Notes: generated by a model from the sequence alone, not told the origin. 64,000 bases of DNA from Anthoceros angustus (GCA_010909165.1 MU008163.1:620001-684000), one strand, 5' to 3'; counted from the first letter of the stretch, positions 21,894 to 34,359 are shown. A program made the numbers and translations.

Positions 21894-24800
21894 CAGAAGA
21901 AGAGCCTACGTGCGCCGTAAAAAGAAAGCAGGAGAACCTCGTCGTCCCAAGCCAGAAGTCAATTCTGTTACCAAGGAGAAACCTTCAAGTTCTGAGGGAG
22001 GCAAGGCTGTTGTCAAGATTTTTACTATCTGCCTTTCCTCCTCCTCCACCGACCCTGGAAGTTGGTATCTTGACTCTGGCGCCACTGCACATATCTGCAA
22101 AGACAAACGTATGTTCAGCAGTTATAAGGACATCCAGCATACGGATCAAGCAATTCTACTTGGCGATGAACAAAAATCAACGAGCTTACCGATTCAGGGT
22201 TATGGTACATGCCGTTTTGTTATGACTGACAACTCAGTTCTCCATGTTCTAGGCATCTTATATGTACCTGGTATGGCCAAGAATCTCCTTTCGATCAGAT
22301 TGCTTGCTATTCACCATAATCTGGAAGTTCGTTTCTTCGGAACATCCTTTGAAGTCTTCATACGAGCTTCGAGTTCTTGTATTGGTAGAGGAGTTCCTGA
22401 TGCCGATCTATATCGCTTGGACGCCATTTGTGAGACCCCCTCTACAATCTCTGTAGCTGCTACTGTCCCTTCAGCTCACCTGCCAAACACAGAACAAGCA
22501 AAGTTATGGCATGGTCGCCTTGGGCATGTAAACAAGAACTCATTGATCAAAATGTCGACTGGAGATTGCTATGCTGAGCCCCTGCCACCTTGCTTTAAAG
22601 ACTTACCTCTTTGTGAAGCCTGTTTGATTTCTAAACAGAAAGAGAAGTCCTTTCCAAACTCTGGTTTTCGCTCTTCTGCAGTCCTGGATTTAATTCATAT
22701 TGATATTTCTGGCAAGCTGCAGACCAAGTCCATTAGAGGCTCTCTATATTACCTGACTATTACTGATGATTTCAGTCGTTACACCTGGACCTACCCAATG
22801 GCTAAAAAGAGTGACACTTTTATCTGTTTCCAAGAGTGGCTTCCTATGGCACAGCGGCAATCTGGACGTTCTCTCAAGTGCATTCGTTCTGACAACGGGA
22901 CAGAGTTCTGCAACAACTCTTTTGACCAATATCTCCAGGATCGCGGCATCATCCGGCAGCTCACAGTTCCATACACACCACAACAAAACGGAGTTGCTGA
23001 GCGTAAGAACCAAACACTTATGGGTATGACAAGTATGTGGCGGGCACGACTACCGCTTTCGATCTGGTGAGGCTATTGTGGCGACTTATATCGAATCGCT
23101 CACGACATCTCTTACAGGCAAGACTCCTTTCGAAATGTTTTGGGGTCGTAAGCCCAGTATCCTCCATCTTCGAGTTTTTGGCTCCACTGCCTTTGCCTAC
23201 ATCCCACAAGCAAAATGTCAGAAGCTAGATGATAGATCTAGGGCTTTAATGTTTGTAGGCTACAGTGAAGAAGCCAAGGCCTATAAGTTGATTGATCCAC
23301 TTACCCTTGTTCCTACCCTTGCTCGCAGCGTTGTTTTTAAAGAGCTTTTAGAGCCAGGCCCCTATGGCAAACCGGGTGTTCATGATGATTCTGACTCCTC
23401 TGATGAGGAGGATACTCCTCCAGATACTTCTGATCTGGATCCTCAGCCTGTACAGTTTCCGCAAGGGGACCCTGGTCCTGCTCCACCTGCTCACATTGCT
23501 TTTCCACCACTAGATCTTGATCCTGATCCCGATATTGATCCTGATTTTGTTCTTGTCCCCGATCCTGTTGACCTAGAGGCTGATCTACCTGAGCCCGAGC
23601 CTGAGCCAGTGTTCCCAGCTCCAGAGGAGGTCCCTGCTGAACCTCCTGCAGCCGTTGTCCCTCCAGATGCTCCCCCTCGGCGTTATCCTCTTAGAACTCG
23701 TCTCCCTCCTTCTCAGTGGACTGAACCTCCTTATAAATCCATTGATTTTCGCCCTGCTGCTCATGCTGCCACTCCTGGCAGCTCCCCTCTTCTCCTTGAC
23801 CCTGCTTCCATGGACGAAGCTCATTCTGGTCCAGACGCACACCATTGGCAAGCTGCAGTAGAGGAGGAATACCAATCTATCCTGAAGAATAAGACTTGGG
23901 TACTTACAGACTTGCCACCTGATAGAAAAGCTGTGACCTGTAAATGGGTTTTTAAAACTAAGCTTAACGCTGAAGGTGAAATTGCAAGGTATAAGGCCCG
24001 TCTCTATGCTTGAGGTTTTTCCCAAGTCCCCGGTTTGGATTACCAGGAGACTTTCTCACCTGTTGTCTGAGCACAATCTGTCAGGATACTTTTAGCTGCT
24101 GCTGCTGAGTTAAACCTCGAACTACATCAAATGGACGTTTGCACAGCATTTTTGCATGGAGAAATCGAGGAGGAAATATATATGGAGCAACCTCAAGGCT
24201 ATGTGGACAAGCGTTTCCCTAACAAGGTCCTCAAACTTCTCAGGGCCCTATATGGCCTTAAGCAGAGTGCTATGCTATGGAATAAGAAACTTGACGAGGA
24301 ACTCCAAGCTCTAGGTTTTGTGCAAAGTGCTGCTGACTCATCTGTTTACTATCTGGTCGACGGGGCAGCTTTCTGCATCCTCGCTGTATATGTGGATGAC
24401 TGTATGTTTGCCTGCTCCGACTCTGACCTGCTCAACAAAATCAAGGGTCTTCTTAGCAGCAAGTTTGAGATGAAGGATGTGGGAGCTCTAAAATTTTGTC
24501 TTGGTGTTCAAGTACTAAGGAACAGAGATAAATGGCTTATTGTTATTCATCAGAAGAAGTACCTTACTGAAATTCTGAAGCATTTTGAGCTAGATCAGGC
24601 TAGGCCAGTCGGCACTCCAGGTTCTGTGGGAGCTAAACTTACCTCTGATCAGTGTGCCAGTACCCCTGAGGAGATAGTAGACATGGAAAAGGTTCCATAC
24701 AGACATGCTATCGGTTGCCTGATTTTTATCTCGAATTGGACACGTCCTGACATAGCACACTATGTTAGTTGTGTATCCCAATTTCTGGAAAAACCTGGAC

Positions 24801-25174
24801 GCATCCATTGGGCAGCTGTGAAACGAATTTATCGATATCTGAAGGGTACCTTGCATTTTGGCCTTTTCTATCAGTCGAATTCTCTTTCTGGACTAACTCT
24901 TTCAGCATACACAGATGCAGACTGGGCCTCCGACTCAGATTCACGCAAGAGTTTATCAACATACTGTTTTCTTCTAGCCGGAGGAGCTGTTAATTGGTCC
25001 TGCAAAAAGCAAACATCCATAGCTCTATCATCGACTGAAGCTGAGTACATTTCACTCACTGACTCAGCAAAGGAGGCTGAATGGGAGCGATCTTACCTGA
25101 AGGATATTCACCTTGAGCAGACACTCGCAAATCACTTTGGGCGGAAGCGGAAGGAGGTTCGGTTCACTTTCTGA
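21850..25174 (+). pseudogene. Copia pol: protease, integrase, RT, partial RNase H
   Basis: Protease is marked by WYLDSGATAHIC (about 22061-22096). The pre-integrase segment is LWHGRLGHVNKNSL. The integrase core has DLIHIDISG, then DDFSRYTW, then DNGTEF and PQQNGVAERKN, giving the D, D, E triad. A frameshift near 23060 moves the reading into the frame starting at 23078, which holds the integrase C-terminus, a very acidic Pro/Asp-rich linker and the start of RT (WVFKTKLNAEG). TGA codons at 24011-24013 and 24068-24070 interrupt RT, after which the same frame continues with MDVCTAFLHGEIEEEIYM, LYGLKQS and the catalytic YVDD at 24389-24400. RNase H is cut short near 25.13 kb. The element cannot move on its own. 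Confidence 0.9.
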
Positions 25175-25599
25175 GGTGTGATGGAAGTGGCTCGTAGGCC
25201 AGGAAAGTTTCAAACTGCTGGAGTCCCAGGACTGTCCGGGAGAATGGCGCCATGTGTGCTGTTCTTCTAACTGTTGCAGATAGGCGGAGGTTTGCGGAGG
25301 CTTAGAGCTGAAAGTTGGAATCGTCCCGCCACCTGCAGTACGGACAACAAGATGATCAGGGCACCGAACGTGATGTCCAACAATCTGAAGATGCTGTGCA
25401 AGCTTGGGAGTTGGAGGAGTGTGTCCAGAAATTGAAATTCACAGAAACACACGGGCCTGGGGATTCGTCCGCTTACCTGCGTCTTGACGAACCAGAGTTT
25501 GTAGGATGTGGTGCTGTCCACTTGGAGAGTTTCAGTTCCTGGCAATGGTGGGTCGTGACAGATAGTGATGGGTTCTCCCCCGCCCATTGATCCCGGGAC

Positions 25600-28400
25600 A
25601 TGGGAAGGGCGAGGACGGTGGCGGTTTACGCCCACCATTCTGCAGTTGCGCTCACGAGGGCTGGGCCCCTGGAGGGAGCTCGGAGGTGCGCACAAGCTTG
25701 GTTTGGGTCAAGCAGACTGCCCTGTGGGTCTGGCCCTTGGCTCCCTGACAGAGGGATGCAGTGCACGGAAATTGGATCTTCTCGGAAGCAGCGGAACGGC
25801 GAGCAGAGAGTCGCAGGGGCTGTGCTTGGAGGTGAGTGTGCGGTGTGAATACCAGGCCAGTGCCAGTCACTCTTTTGTTTTGGGGAGTTGAAAGTTGCAG
25901 CTTTGATCCTGGCTTTCAAGTGTGCAGGGTGGCGAGGAGGGAACGTTCTCCAAGTGCTGCTGCATGTGGGGAAGGAGTGGCTGACGAACTTGGAGCCGTA
26001 GAAGTGAAAGTTCAAGAGGGGACTCCTGTGACCACCAAGGTTTTCTACCGCATTTTGTGCAGGTGCATTTCACATAGTGATCTTGCAACAGGCAGGAAGG
26101 TGGACTCTCTCATCAGCAAAGGCGGGCTTGCAGACAACGCCTTTCTGGCAAGCCACCTGATACGGATGTATGCTTGTCTGGGGAGTTTGCAAGATGCCCA
26201 TGATGTATTCAATAGATTGCCTGCACAAGATGAGATGTCGTGGGCAGCTATCATCTCGGCGTGCTGCAGGCAGGGGCAGGCTAAACAGGCCATAGCTCTG
26301 TACCACCAAATGCGGCAGACAACGGTGAAGCCAGACAGGAGCATCTTTGTGGCTGTTCTCAAAGCTTGTGCGAGTTGCGCATCTCTTGTACAAGGGAAGC
26401 TGATCCATGGCCACATCATTGAAAGCCGTTATCTGACGGATGCTAGTGTTAGCAGTGCAATTGTGGAGATGTATGCAAAATGCGGGAGCCTGGTGGATGC
26501 TCGCTCAGTGTTTGAGGGGCTGACCACAGCAGACGTTGTCACATGGACAGGAATGATCTCAGCATATTCCCAGTTTGGCGATGTCCAGAATGCTTTTGAG
26601 CTCTTTTGGCAGATGGTGAATGCCGGCCTGCATCCCGATACGGTTGCGCTTGTAACTGTCCTGAGAGCATGTTCCAGTACCGCAGCCCTAGATCAAGGCA
26701 GAGTGATACATGCTTACATCGTGGGTCGTGATTCTGCTACCGACAGGTTTCTTGGCAGCACGCTCATGGACATGTATGTAAAGTGTGGGAGTCAGGAGGA
26801 TGCCCGTAAAGTGTTTGATAGCTTGCCATATGTAGATCTTGTGTCTTGGAACAACATCATCACTGCATACTCACAAAGTGAGTGTGCTCAAGACATGCTG
26901 CAACCCTTCCTGCAAATGCAGGAGGAGGGTGTGCAACCTGATCGTGTCACTTTCTTGATCATCCTGAAAGGATGTTCCACCTTGGCAGCATTGGAGCTGG
27001 GCAGGTTGATTCAGGTCCACATACAGGAGAGAGGGCTAGAGTCAGACCTATCTGTTGCAAATACTCTAATCAGCATGTTTGCCAAATGCAACAGCTTCGA
27101 GGATGCCAGAGGAGTATTTGATAGGATGGTTGTGAAAGACTTGGTTACCTGGACTGGGATGATCATGGGATATGCACAATCTGGTGATCGTCAAGTGGCT
27201 CTTGAACTCATTCAGCAAATGCAACGAGAAGATGTCCGGTTGGAAAAGGCGTCATTGCTGAGCATCCTGAAAGTGTGTTCCAACACCTCATCTCTGGCCG
27301 AGGGAAAGTTGATTCACGCTTGCACCACAAAGAGTGGACTTGAGTTAGATACATCCATCGGCAACTCTCTTATCGACATGTATTCCAAATGCGGGAGCCC
27401 TGCGGATGCGCGGGGGTTGTTTGAGAGATTGCCAGCAAGAAGTGTTGTCACATATAATGCCATGATCGCAGCATACTGTCTGGATGGAGACAGCGAGGAA
27501 GCCTTTCAACTTTTCCGACGGATGCGAACAGAGGGCCTTCAGGCGAGTAAGGTAACAGTTCTGAGCATGCTGAGAGCATGCTCCAATGTGGGAGCACTTC
27601 ACCATGGCAAGGCCCTCCACTCGTATATTGTGGAAGTTGGTATGAAGTCAGATGCAGATGTCTTGTGTGCTCTCATCGACATGTATGCCAAGTGCGGGAG
27701 CTTGGAGGATGCTCGTACAGTGTTTGATAGATCAGACACGAGAGATCTGGTAATGTGGACTGCTATGATTTCAGGATGTGCTCAGCACGGTGCTGCTCAG
27801 GTGGCTCTGCAGCTCTTTCAGCAAATGCAACAGGAGGGCGTGCAACCCAACAATGTGACGTTCCTCTGCCTGCTGAATGCCTGTAGCCATGCTGGGTTGT
27901 GGGAGAAGGGCTTTCAAGTGTTCCTTTCCATGTCTCAGGACTTTGGTCTTACCCCTGAACTGGAGCACTATGCCTGCATGGTCGATCTTCTTGGTCGATT
28001 GGGGTATCTCGATGAGGCGAAGGAGTTCATCCACAGTCTTCCAGAACAGCCTGACCTGGTGTTGTGGATGTCTCTGTTGGGGGCCTGTCGAACACATGTG
28101 AATGTAGACATAGGATGGCGATCTTTTGAAGAAATTTTGAAGCTGGACATGCAGAACGCCGCTGCATATCGTCTCATGGCAGATGTCTATGCAATGGCTG
28201 GCATGCAGAGAAGTTCCATCAACCTGAGCAGGAAGATGATGGGTGCTGGGGCCAAGAAGGAACCTGGCCGCACATGGATGGAGTCTGGTAATGAGGTGCA
28301 TACCTTCGCAGTGGAAGACGCTGGTCATCGTGAAAGAAGAGAGATATATCTTGAGCTGGAAAAACTTGTGGGGTCGGTTAGACAACAGACCCGTCTTTAG
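25600..28400 (+). CDS. PLS-class pentatricopeptide repeat protein, E-type, no DYW
   Basis: Organelle RNA-binding PPR protein, likely involved in RNA editing or processing. The main exon is open to the TAG at 28398-28400 and holds about 20 tandem PPR motifs in P, L, S order, with repeated signatures such as LIDMYSKCGS, DARSVFEGL, VVTWTGMI and VTFLCLLNACSHAG. After the last repeat the E and E+ region is present (EPGRTWMESGNEVHTF), ending at EKLVGSVRQQTRL without a DYW deaminase. Such proteins usually need a partner that supplies the deaminase. The long frame begins at a GTG (25836), so the true start must be elsewhere. An ATG at 25600 opens an Arg/Ala/Ser-rich, transit-peptide-like exon whose donor at 25831/25832 joins in frame to an acceptor at 25920/25921. 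I chose this start, but it is tentative. Target, mitochondrion or plastid, is not clear. Confidence 0.82.
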
Positions 28401-28789
28401 CCACAGAACATCCGTAGTGAAACCTGACAAAATATCACGAACACAAGCCAGAGTTGTTTCCTGCTGATGACAGGAGTGTGGTCAGTAGGACAGTCCACAG
28501 TTCTCTGGTGACGATCTGCCAGGCAAGCAACCAACATATTGTATTAATAAGTACTCTCGAACCATTGGTTCCTTGCGTACGGGAGGCCTGACACAGGGGG
28601 CGCACGACGCTGTGATGGCAGCAATTGGAGCATCCCGTGGCCGACAAGCCTCTTGCAGGATTCCGTGGCCGCCAAGCATCTTGGGCTCCTGCATTCGTGA
28701 GCTTCCTCTTCCGACACATGAGAGGCTTGGGAAGTCATTGCCCTGCCGTTCAGCTATAGCCTGGCCGTGTATCACAGACGGGAGCAGCC
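28401..28789. other. Intergenic region between PPR and MOSC genes
   Basis: I see no gene. A short imperfect direct repeat built on 'ccgtggccg.caagc.tcttg' occurs at about 28637-28655 and 28665-28684. The region is about 390 bp and would have to hold the PPR 3' end and the MOSC promoter and leader. Confidence 0.35.
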
Positions 28790-30515
28790 ATGCCGACTCC
28801 GTATACAGTGGCCGAGCTCGTGCTGTATCCTGTCAAGTCATGCCGTGGTCTCTCGGTGCCCAAAGCTTGCGTCTCCTCATGGGGTAGGCAGTGGCTGGAA
28901 TTAGCCATGATTCCTGGCTCATGATCTTCTTTCCCACAACCTCTGAATGCTCCCAACAATGCAGGTTTTCTGTACGACAGGGAGTGGATGGTGGTGACTG
29001 CAGAGAAGGGACGTTTGATAGCACAAGCCAGAGCTCCCAAGCTAGCGCTTGTACAGCCTTCACTTCCTCTTGGTCTGTTCGAAGGACAAGCAGTCCCCGG
29101 TGCTGCTGTTGTATGTAAGCTCTCCTCCAAGATCCTTTTTGCAAAGCTGGTTCGCCCCCGAAAATCTCACTGCTTCCATGGTCTGGCAGGCATGGACGCA
29201 CCTGGAATGCCGACGCTCAAGGTCCCCCTGGAGCGACCAGTCCCAAGCTCTGCTCTGAAAAAGGGGCAGCGAGGAGCCATTGTGGATGTCGTGGTATGGA
29301 CTTGGTCTGGCCACGGCATAGATGAAGGTCCGGAGGCCAGCAGCTGGTGGACTGAGTACCTGGGCATGCCTGCTCGTCTTGTCCGAGTTCCTGAAGGTGA
29401 GGTCAAGTCCTACCACTTCTGATCCAGCTTGTTCCTACCTTAACTCCTTGAACGAGAACGCGGTACCCGGACGTGCCACATGATACAGATCTGATGGACC
29501 GCCAAGTGGAATCTGCTCCTGATGGATTTGTGACCGGGTTCACCAACACAGGACAGTTCCTGTTTGCATCTGAGGTGCTCCTTTGAACCACGTCCATGAT
29601 GGTGTCAGGTCGGCCTGTCTTCCCAATCTTCTCACTTCATAGAATCAGTCTTGTGCAGTCCTCACTGGAAGATCTGAACCAGCGTTTGGAGCATCCAATC
29701 CAGATGAACCGCTTCAGGCCAAAGTCTGCCAAGTCTCGCCTCTTTGAAGATGAACAAACAAACCTACAATAGATGCATGTCCTTCGTTCTGTCCAGAAAT
29801 CGTTCTAGTTTTCCTAACCTGCAGTCGTGGATTCTTGCGGCAGTGTGGTGATTCGAGGACCAAGGCCATTTGAAGAGGACGAATGGCGTACCTTTGCAAC
29901 TGTGCGTGGTGGTCAGAAGCTCCATTTCTCATACGCCATGCGCTGTGCTCGGTGCAAGGTATGTATGTTCACTCCTTCCAAATGCGAGCTCCACTGCAGG
30001 CTCTGTAAAGACAGGAGCCCATCAGGCCATCTTTTGTCCCCACTCGCAGGTTCCAAGCATCAACCAGGAGACTGCAGAAGGTCCTGCTTCCGAGCCTGGG
30101 AAGGTCTGAAGTTGCCTGCAAATCTGACATACATGCTACCTCTTCAATCTTTGCCCTTTCTTCCAAAAAAAGAACGCTCTCTCTTCCATCTGACTTTAGC
30201 CTTGCCTCGACACCTGCGCAGACTCTGGCCACTTACCGATCTGGAAAGTTGCTGGGCATGGATGCCAGGGACGCAAAGCAGGTGCGCATTGATTTCCTCA
30301 CAGATCACACTGTCCTTGCCTCCTGCTCCTGGCAGCAACGCAACCTGGAACCTTCCTTTCTTACTCAGGCAAGTCGACTCCTCTCCTGCCAGGTTTTCTT
30401 CGGGACCTATTTCGTTTGCGACCGCACAACGCATCTGAAGAAAAGTGCGCTGGATGAACTCCCTGCCGTGGCAGTGGGAGATACTCTTGAAATTTTCACG
30501 TGGGCGCCGTCCTGA
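28790..30515 (+). CDS. MOSC-domain protein (mARC-like molybdenum cofactor enzyme)
   Basis: Related to plant MOSC/mARC proteins, which bind molybdenum cofactor and reduce N-hydroxylated compounds. Exons that can be read: 28790-28883, 28965-29114, 29190-29396, about 29480-29574, 29659-29723, about 29826-29958, 30050-30103, 30222-30281, 30393-30515. The N-terminal beta-barrel domain has LVLYPVKSCRGLSV and GFLYDREWMVV. The middle has APGMPTLKVPL and TWSGHGIDEG..SWW. The MOSC domain has LNQRLEHPIQMNRFRP, VDSCG, FEEDEW, the conserved cysteine in MRCARCK, VPSINQET and TYRSGK, then FFGTYFV. This order matches Arabidopsis MOSC proteins. Two junctions (29396 to about 29480, and 29723 to about 29826) do not join in frame with the sites I chose, so either my boundaries are off or small indels exist. 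There is no obvious N-terminal targeting extension. Confidence 0.85.
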
Positions 30516-30914
30516 TCGATTTTGGCATCGGCATGCGCTGCGCGGCCAGCAGAGCTCTGTACATACAGCATTTCACAACCGTTCTTCTTTTCTTTGAAGA
30601 AGTCCAGTCCTTCATCAGTTCGGCCAACTTCAAGATGAACGTTAGCCGGCCCGGCGTTATACATAGGTAACCCGAGGGGAGGCTAAGACCCGTCCCTTCC
30701 CCCTGGTCCGCCAGCAACTGTCGTCTGATCTGCGTCTGGTTTGAGCCAATTGCCAGTTGGTGATCAAGGAATTCAAGCAATTACATCAAGATTGAGGTCA
30801 TAGGAGCGGTCCTGGCTTGCAACAAAGCCTTCAAGCAGCGTGAAATGACTCGGAAGCAAAGAGAGACGCAAATCGGAGTCTCCTGAACAGGATTTCGAGC
30901 CGCTCAGCGGCGCA

Positions 30915-33900
30915 ATGCCGAAATCTACTGCTCCGCTCTCTGCTGGCTGGAGATCTTCGCCGCTGCCTTCAGGCAGCCAGCAGGCGGACAAGAGAAATGT
31001 CTCCGATTCACGGAACACCGGCCTGCAATTCGGGAGTCCCCTCGGCGTCGTGCCTCCGCCGCTTGATTGCATGTTCGGGCTCGCAGATCAGAAGCAACCA
31101 GACGCTGATGAGTCAAGGATTTGGAGCCGGTTTGCAAATGCTGGTGCGCTGAGCGAGTATTCGCTGAGAGAGAAGGATCGTGCTGTACTGATCTCTGGCT
31201 TGGCCGCCTTCGAGGCTGAGGTAGGCTCCGTTCTGCAGGCAGTCACAACTTCAATGACGCTTTCGCCTCCGTGAAGTTGCAGGCCTGTCTGGTCTGGATG
31301 GATCTTTTCCACAATTTTGGCTTTGTTGTGTTTCAGCTGCACGACTATCAGTACAACATGGGGCTTCTCCTGTTGGAACGGAAGGCTTTGGCTTCCGAAT
31401 GTGCGACTTTGAGAATCGCAGTCGCAGAGGCCGAAGAGAAATTGAGAAGAGGAGATGGAGTGCATGCCCGCGAGTTGTCCGATGCTAAAAATCGAGAGAA
31501 CCTGCTGAAGAAAGCGTTGGATATGGAGAGACAATGCTCAGCAGATGTAGGGATTGAGGAGATTTCAGTCTTGCTGCAGTTTGTAGAGGCTTCTGTTTGT
31601 TTACGGTCGGTTCGATGTTTGCTTGCCCGCAGCTGGAGAGAGCTTTGCGAGAGGCAATGAAAGAGGCGGGTGAAGGTCAAGCATCTGCTAATAGGAAACT
31701 TGCGCAAGTGGATGAGGCACTATTCCAAGCCGAAGAGAAAGAACTTTCGGCAAAATCCAAGCTGCATTCTGCCGAAGCCTTGTGTGCTGAAGCAAATCGC
31801 AAAAACGCGCAGCTGGAAACGAGGCTGCACGACATTGAAGCTCGTGAAGGGGCTTTGAGAAGGGATCGGCAAACTCTTGATCTTCAGTAAGCTGCGGTGT
31901 AAATCATTCCGTGACAAACGTCATCTTGTGAGCAGGTTCCCCTGACTTACTGCTCATGTTCCAGACTGGAGGCACGTACGGCTGAGGTAGTTCGCCAGGA
32001 GCAGAGTCTGCATAAATGGCAAAAGGGACTACAAGAAGGTCAAGACCGGTTGCTGCAAGGGGAGAGACTGTTAAACTCTCGTGAATGCTGCTTGAGTGAC
32101 AGAGATGACTCATTAAGAGAGGCTGAGAGAGATTTGTTAGACCGAAGAAAGCTTCTAGAAGAGCAGCAAGCGTCATTGCACCAGGCGGAGGAGGAATTGA
32201 AAGCAAAGGTGGCCACGGAAAGGGCAAGGGAACAGGTATTAGTTGTAGAATCCCCTACAGAAAGCTGTGTTATAAGCAATGCTTGAAGATTTGACGCCGG
32301 TTACGTTTTTTCCGCGTCTTCCGATGGGGTCGGCGGGTTTTGCTTGAGCGACAGGCTTTGGTGGAACGGGAGGTCAATGTGATCCAGAAGGAGCAAGAGG
32401 GATTGGTGCGTCAGGAGCAACTGGCCAGCAAAGAGAAAGTAATTTGCCTCAAACCAGCTACTTATGCCATTGAGCTTACTGATTGAACCGCCTCAAGCAT
32501 GTTGGTGACATCTGGCAGGAGTTTGAAAGGCGTGAATTAGACTTGACGGATACGAATGAACAACTACAAGCCCTGCAGATGACAATAAACATCAAGCAAG
32601 AAGACATCACCAAACAGAAAAAGGACCTGGTATGCCGCCCAACTCACTGCTTTTTCTTAGCTGTAGTAACCAAGTCTACCACTTGAGTTCAAACAGGTAG
32701 ACATAGAACAAAGTTAGTTAAGTTGAGAAACATATATTTCAGAATCTGCGTAGCAAGAAGCTCGAGGAGGAACAGAGCAAACTGGAGGAGAAGAGAAAAC
32801 GATATGAAGACACTGCTGTAGAGCTACAAGAACTTCACTGCTACCTGGAAACTGAGAAAGAAGCTTGCACAGAGGAACGAGAAACAATGCAGGCAACCAT
32901 TGATGCACTGAAACATCGCTCACAAACACTATCCAAGAGAGAACAAGAAGCAGCCAAGCGAGAGGAGGCCCTGAAAAAGCATGAGAAGAAGACTGATTTG
33001 ATCACAAAACAGAAGCAGATAGCCACAGAGAGTAGGAACGTGGATGACAGGGTGAGATCAGCAAGAGAGGACCTTCAGAAGATGGTTGACGCAATAGAGC
33101 ACGGGAAGCTGAAGATTGTCAGGCAGCGGCAAAAGCTGCAGAGAGCAGACAACATACACCAGCAGCTACAAGATGAGATTGAAGCACTCAGAGCACAAAG
33201 ACAGACAACCATAGCCAATGTCCAAGAACTCCGTGCAGAGCGAGCTAAGTATGCCAAGGAGAGGGATGCACTTGAGGCCAAAACAAACAGGATGAAATTG
33301 GAGCTGGAGAGAGAGAAGGAAGAGAGGAAATCAATGGCCATCTGGTTGCAGGATGAAGGGGAGAGATCGAAGAGAGAAAAACAAGAAGCTCTTGCCAAGT
33401 TTCAATTAGAGATAGACACTCTCAAGAGTGAAAAGGACCAGTGTGACAGAGACATTGCAAGCAAACGCTCTCAACTACTCTCTGGGCTACAAAACGACAG
33501 GCAGGACCTTGAAAGCAGCCTACAATCCAGAGAACAGGAACTCGAATGGAGACTCGAGAAAGAAAGAGAGGGCATTAGAACGTACTATCTGGAGATGGAA
33601 ACAAAGCTGCTGAGGGAAGTGCGAGAAGAGAAGGAGGAGATTCGTGCATCTAGGGTGACCGTCATGCAAGCAATGGGGGAGATCAAGCTGGAAAGGAAAG
33701 CTCTGGACAAGGAGAGACTAGAACTCCTAAAACAGAAACAACAGTGCGGTAATGACGCGGGAGTCGTGAGTTCAGTGACAGAGAAACTGAAAAGGCAGCT
33801 GGAACCAGCTGATGATGAGAAGAGAGACGAGGATGATAACAGGTGTGCACAGGATGATAACGCCTGCACGTTGGAAGACCAGCGCGGCCTTGGAGACAGC

Positions 33901-34359
33901 AGCAGTCTAGGCTGCAGAGACACAGAATTCCCCACCGAAGCTCTCTTCATCAGGAGCACTGGGCCACATTGTCACAAGTCCGAAAGGACAGACACCTCCA
34001 CCTGCGAAGTCGAAAACATTGCCACGTCATCAGAGAAGGGCAAGCAGAAGACCTTCAGCCCTGAGGACATTGAAGAACAGAACCTTTCAATACCTCATCA
34101 CCAACAGGCACAACTTTCGTCAGACACTGTAAGCGGTCAAGCCCCAGAAGGAAACAGTGCCAACATCAGAAGGAAAGGTAGTTGCTCCAAAGCTGTTGTC
34201 ACAACAAAACTGCTAGAAGAACTAAACGCTGTCCTCGATCTTGGAGAGGCCAACTCGAAGGACAAAGAAGATGGCAAGGAATCACCACCGCAGGAAGTAG
34301 AACCTTCGGAGAACCTTCACCGGAAGAGAAGACGCTCCCTTGAAATTCATTTGACGTGA
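30915..34359 (+). CDS. CRWN/NMCP-like nuclear lamina coiled-coil protein
   Basis: Plant lamin-like protein of the CROWDED NUCLEI (NMCP/LINC) family, which lies at the nuclear periphery and shapes the nucleus. Exons: 30915-31220, 31337-31546, 31633-31886, 31965-32235, 32355-32438, 32519-32629, 32743-34359. The sites are canonical and join in frame. After a short Ser/Pro-rich head come IWSRFANAGALSEYSLREKDRAV and LHDYQYNMGLLLLERKALASE, the family's N-terminal signature, written here in pieces: IWSRFANAGAL and DYQYNMGLLLLERK. Then follows long coiled coil (LKKALDMERQCSAD, HSAEALCAEANRKNAQLE, FERRELDLTDTNEQL) to about 33.8 kb. The tail has a basic cluster, HRKRRRSLE, that can serve as nuclear localisation signal. 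The protein is close to 950 residues, shorter than I recall for Arabidopsis CRWN1. The 3' end is clear at the TGA. Confidence 0.88.

Larger units (their letters stand above)
20043..25174 (+). mobile_element. Ty1-copia LTR retrotransposon, degenerate and 3'-truncated
   Basis: A primer-binding site for initiator tRNA-Met lies at 20043-20055, so the 5' LTR should end just before it. The order gag, protease, integrase, reverse transcriptase, RNase H is that of the copia group. The polyprotein is broken by frameshifts near the end of gag and near 23060, and by two in-frame TGA codons at 24011 and 24068. RNase H stops after the first conserved segment (SSTEAEYISLTDSAKEAEW). The usual DNQSAI part is missing, and no 3' LTR like the 19.2-20.0 kb sequence follows. 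The 5' LTR start cannot be placed because there is no second LTR for comparison. Confidence 0.9.

Noticed and set aside
25836-25838. GTG as start of the PPR protein
   Set aside because: Nuclear plant genes start with ATG; a spliced upstream exon with ATG is more likely.
29727-29932. Separate minus-strand gene at 29.7-29.9 kb
   Set aside because: It overlaps the MOSC exon with conserved VDSCG and FEEDEW on the plus strand and has no domain.
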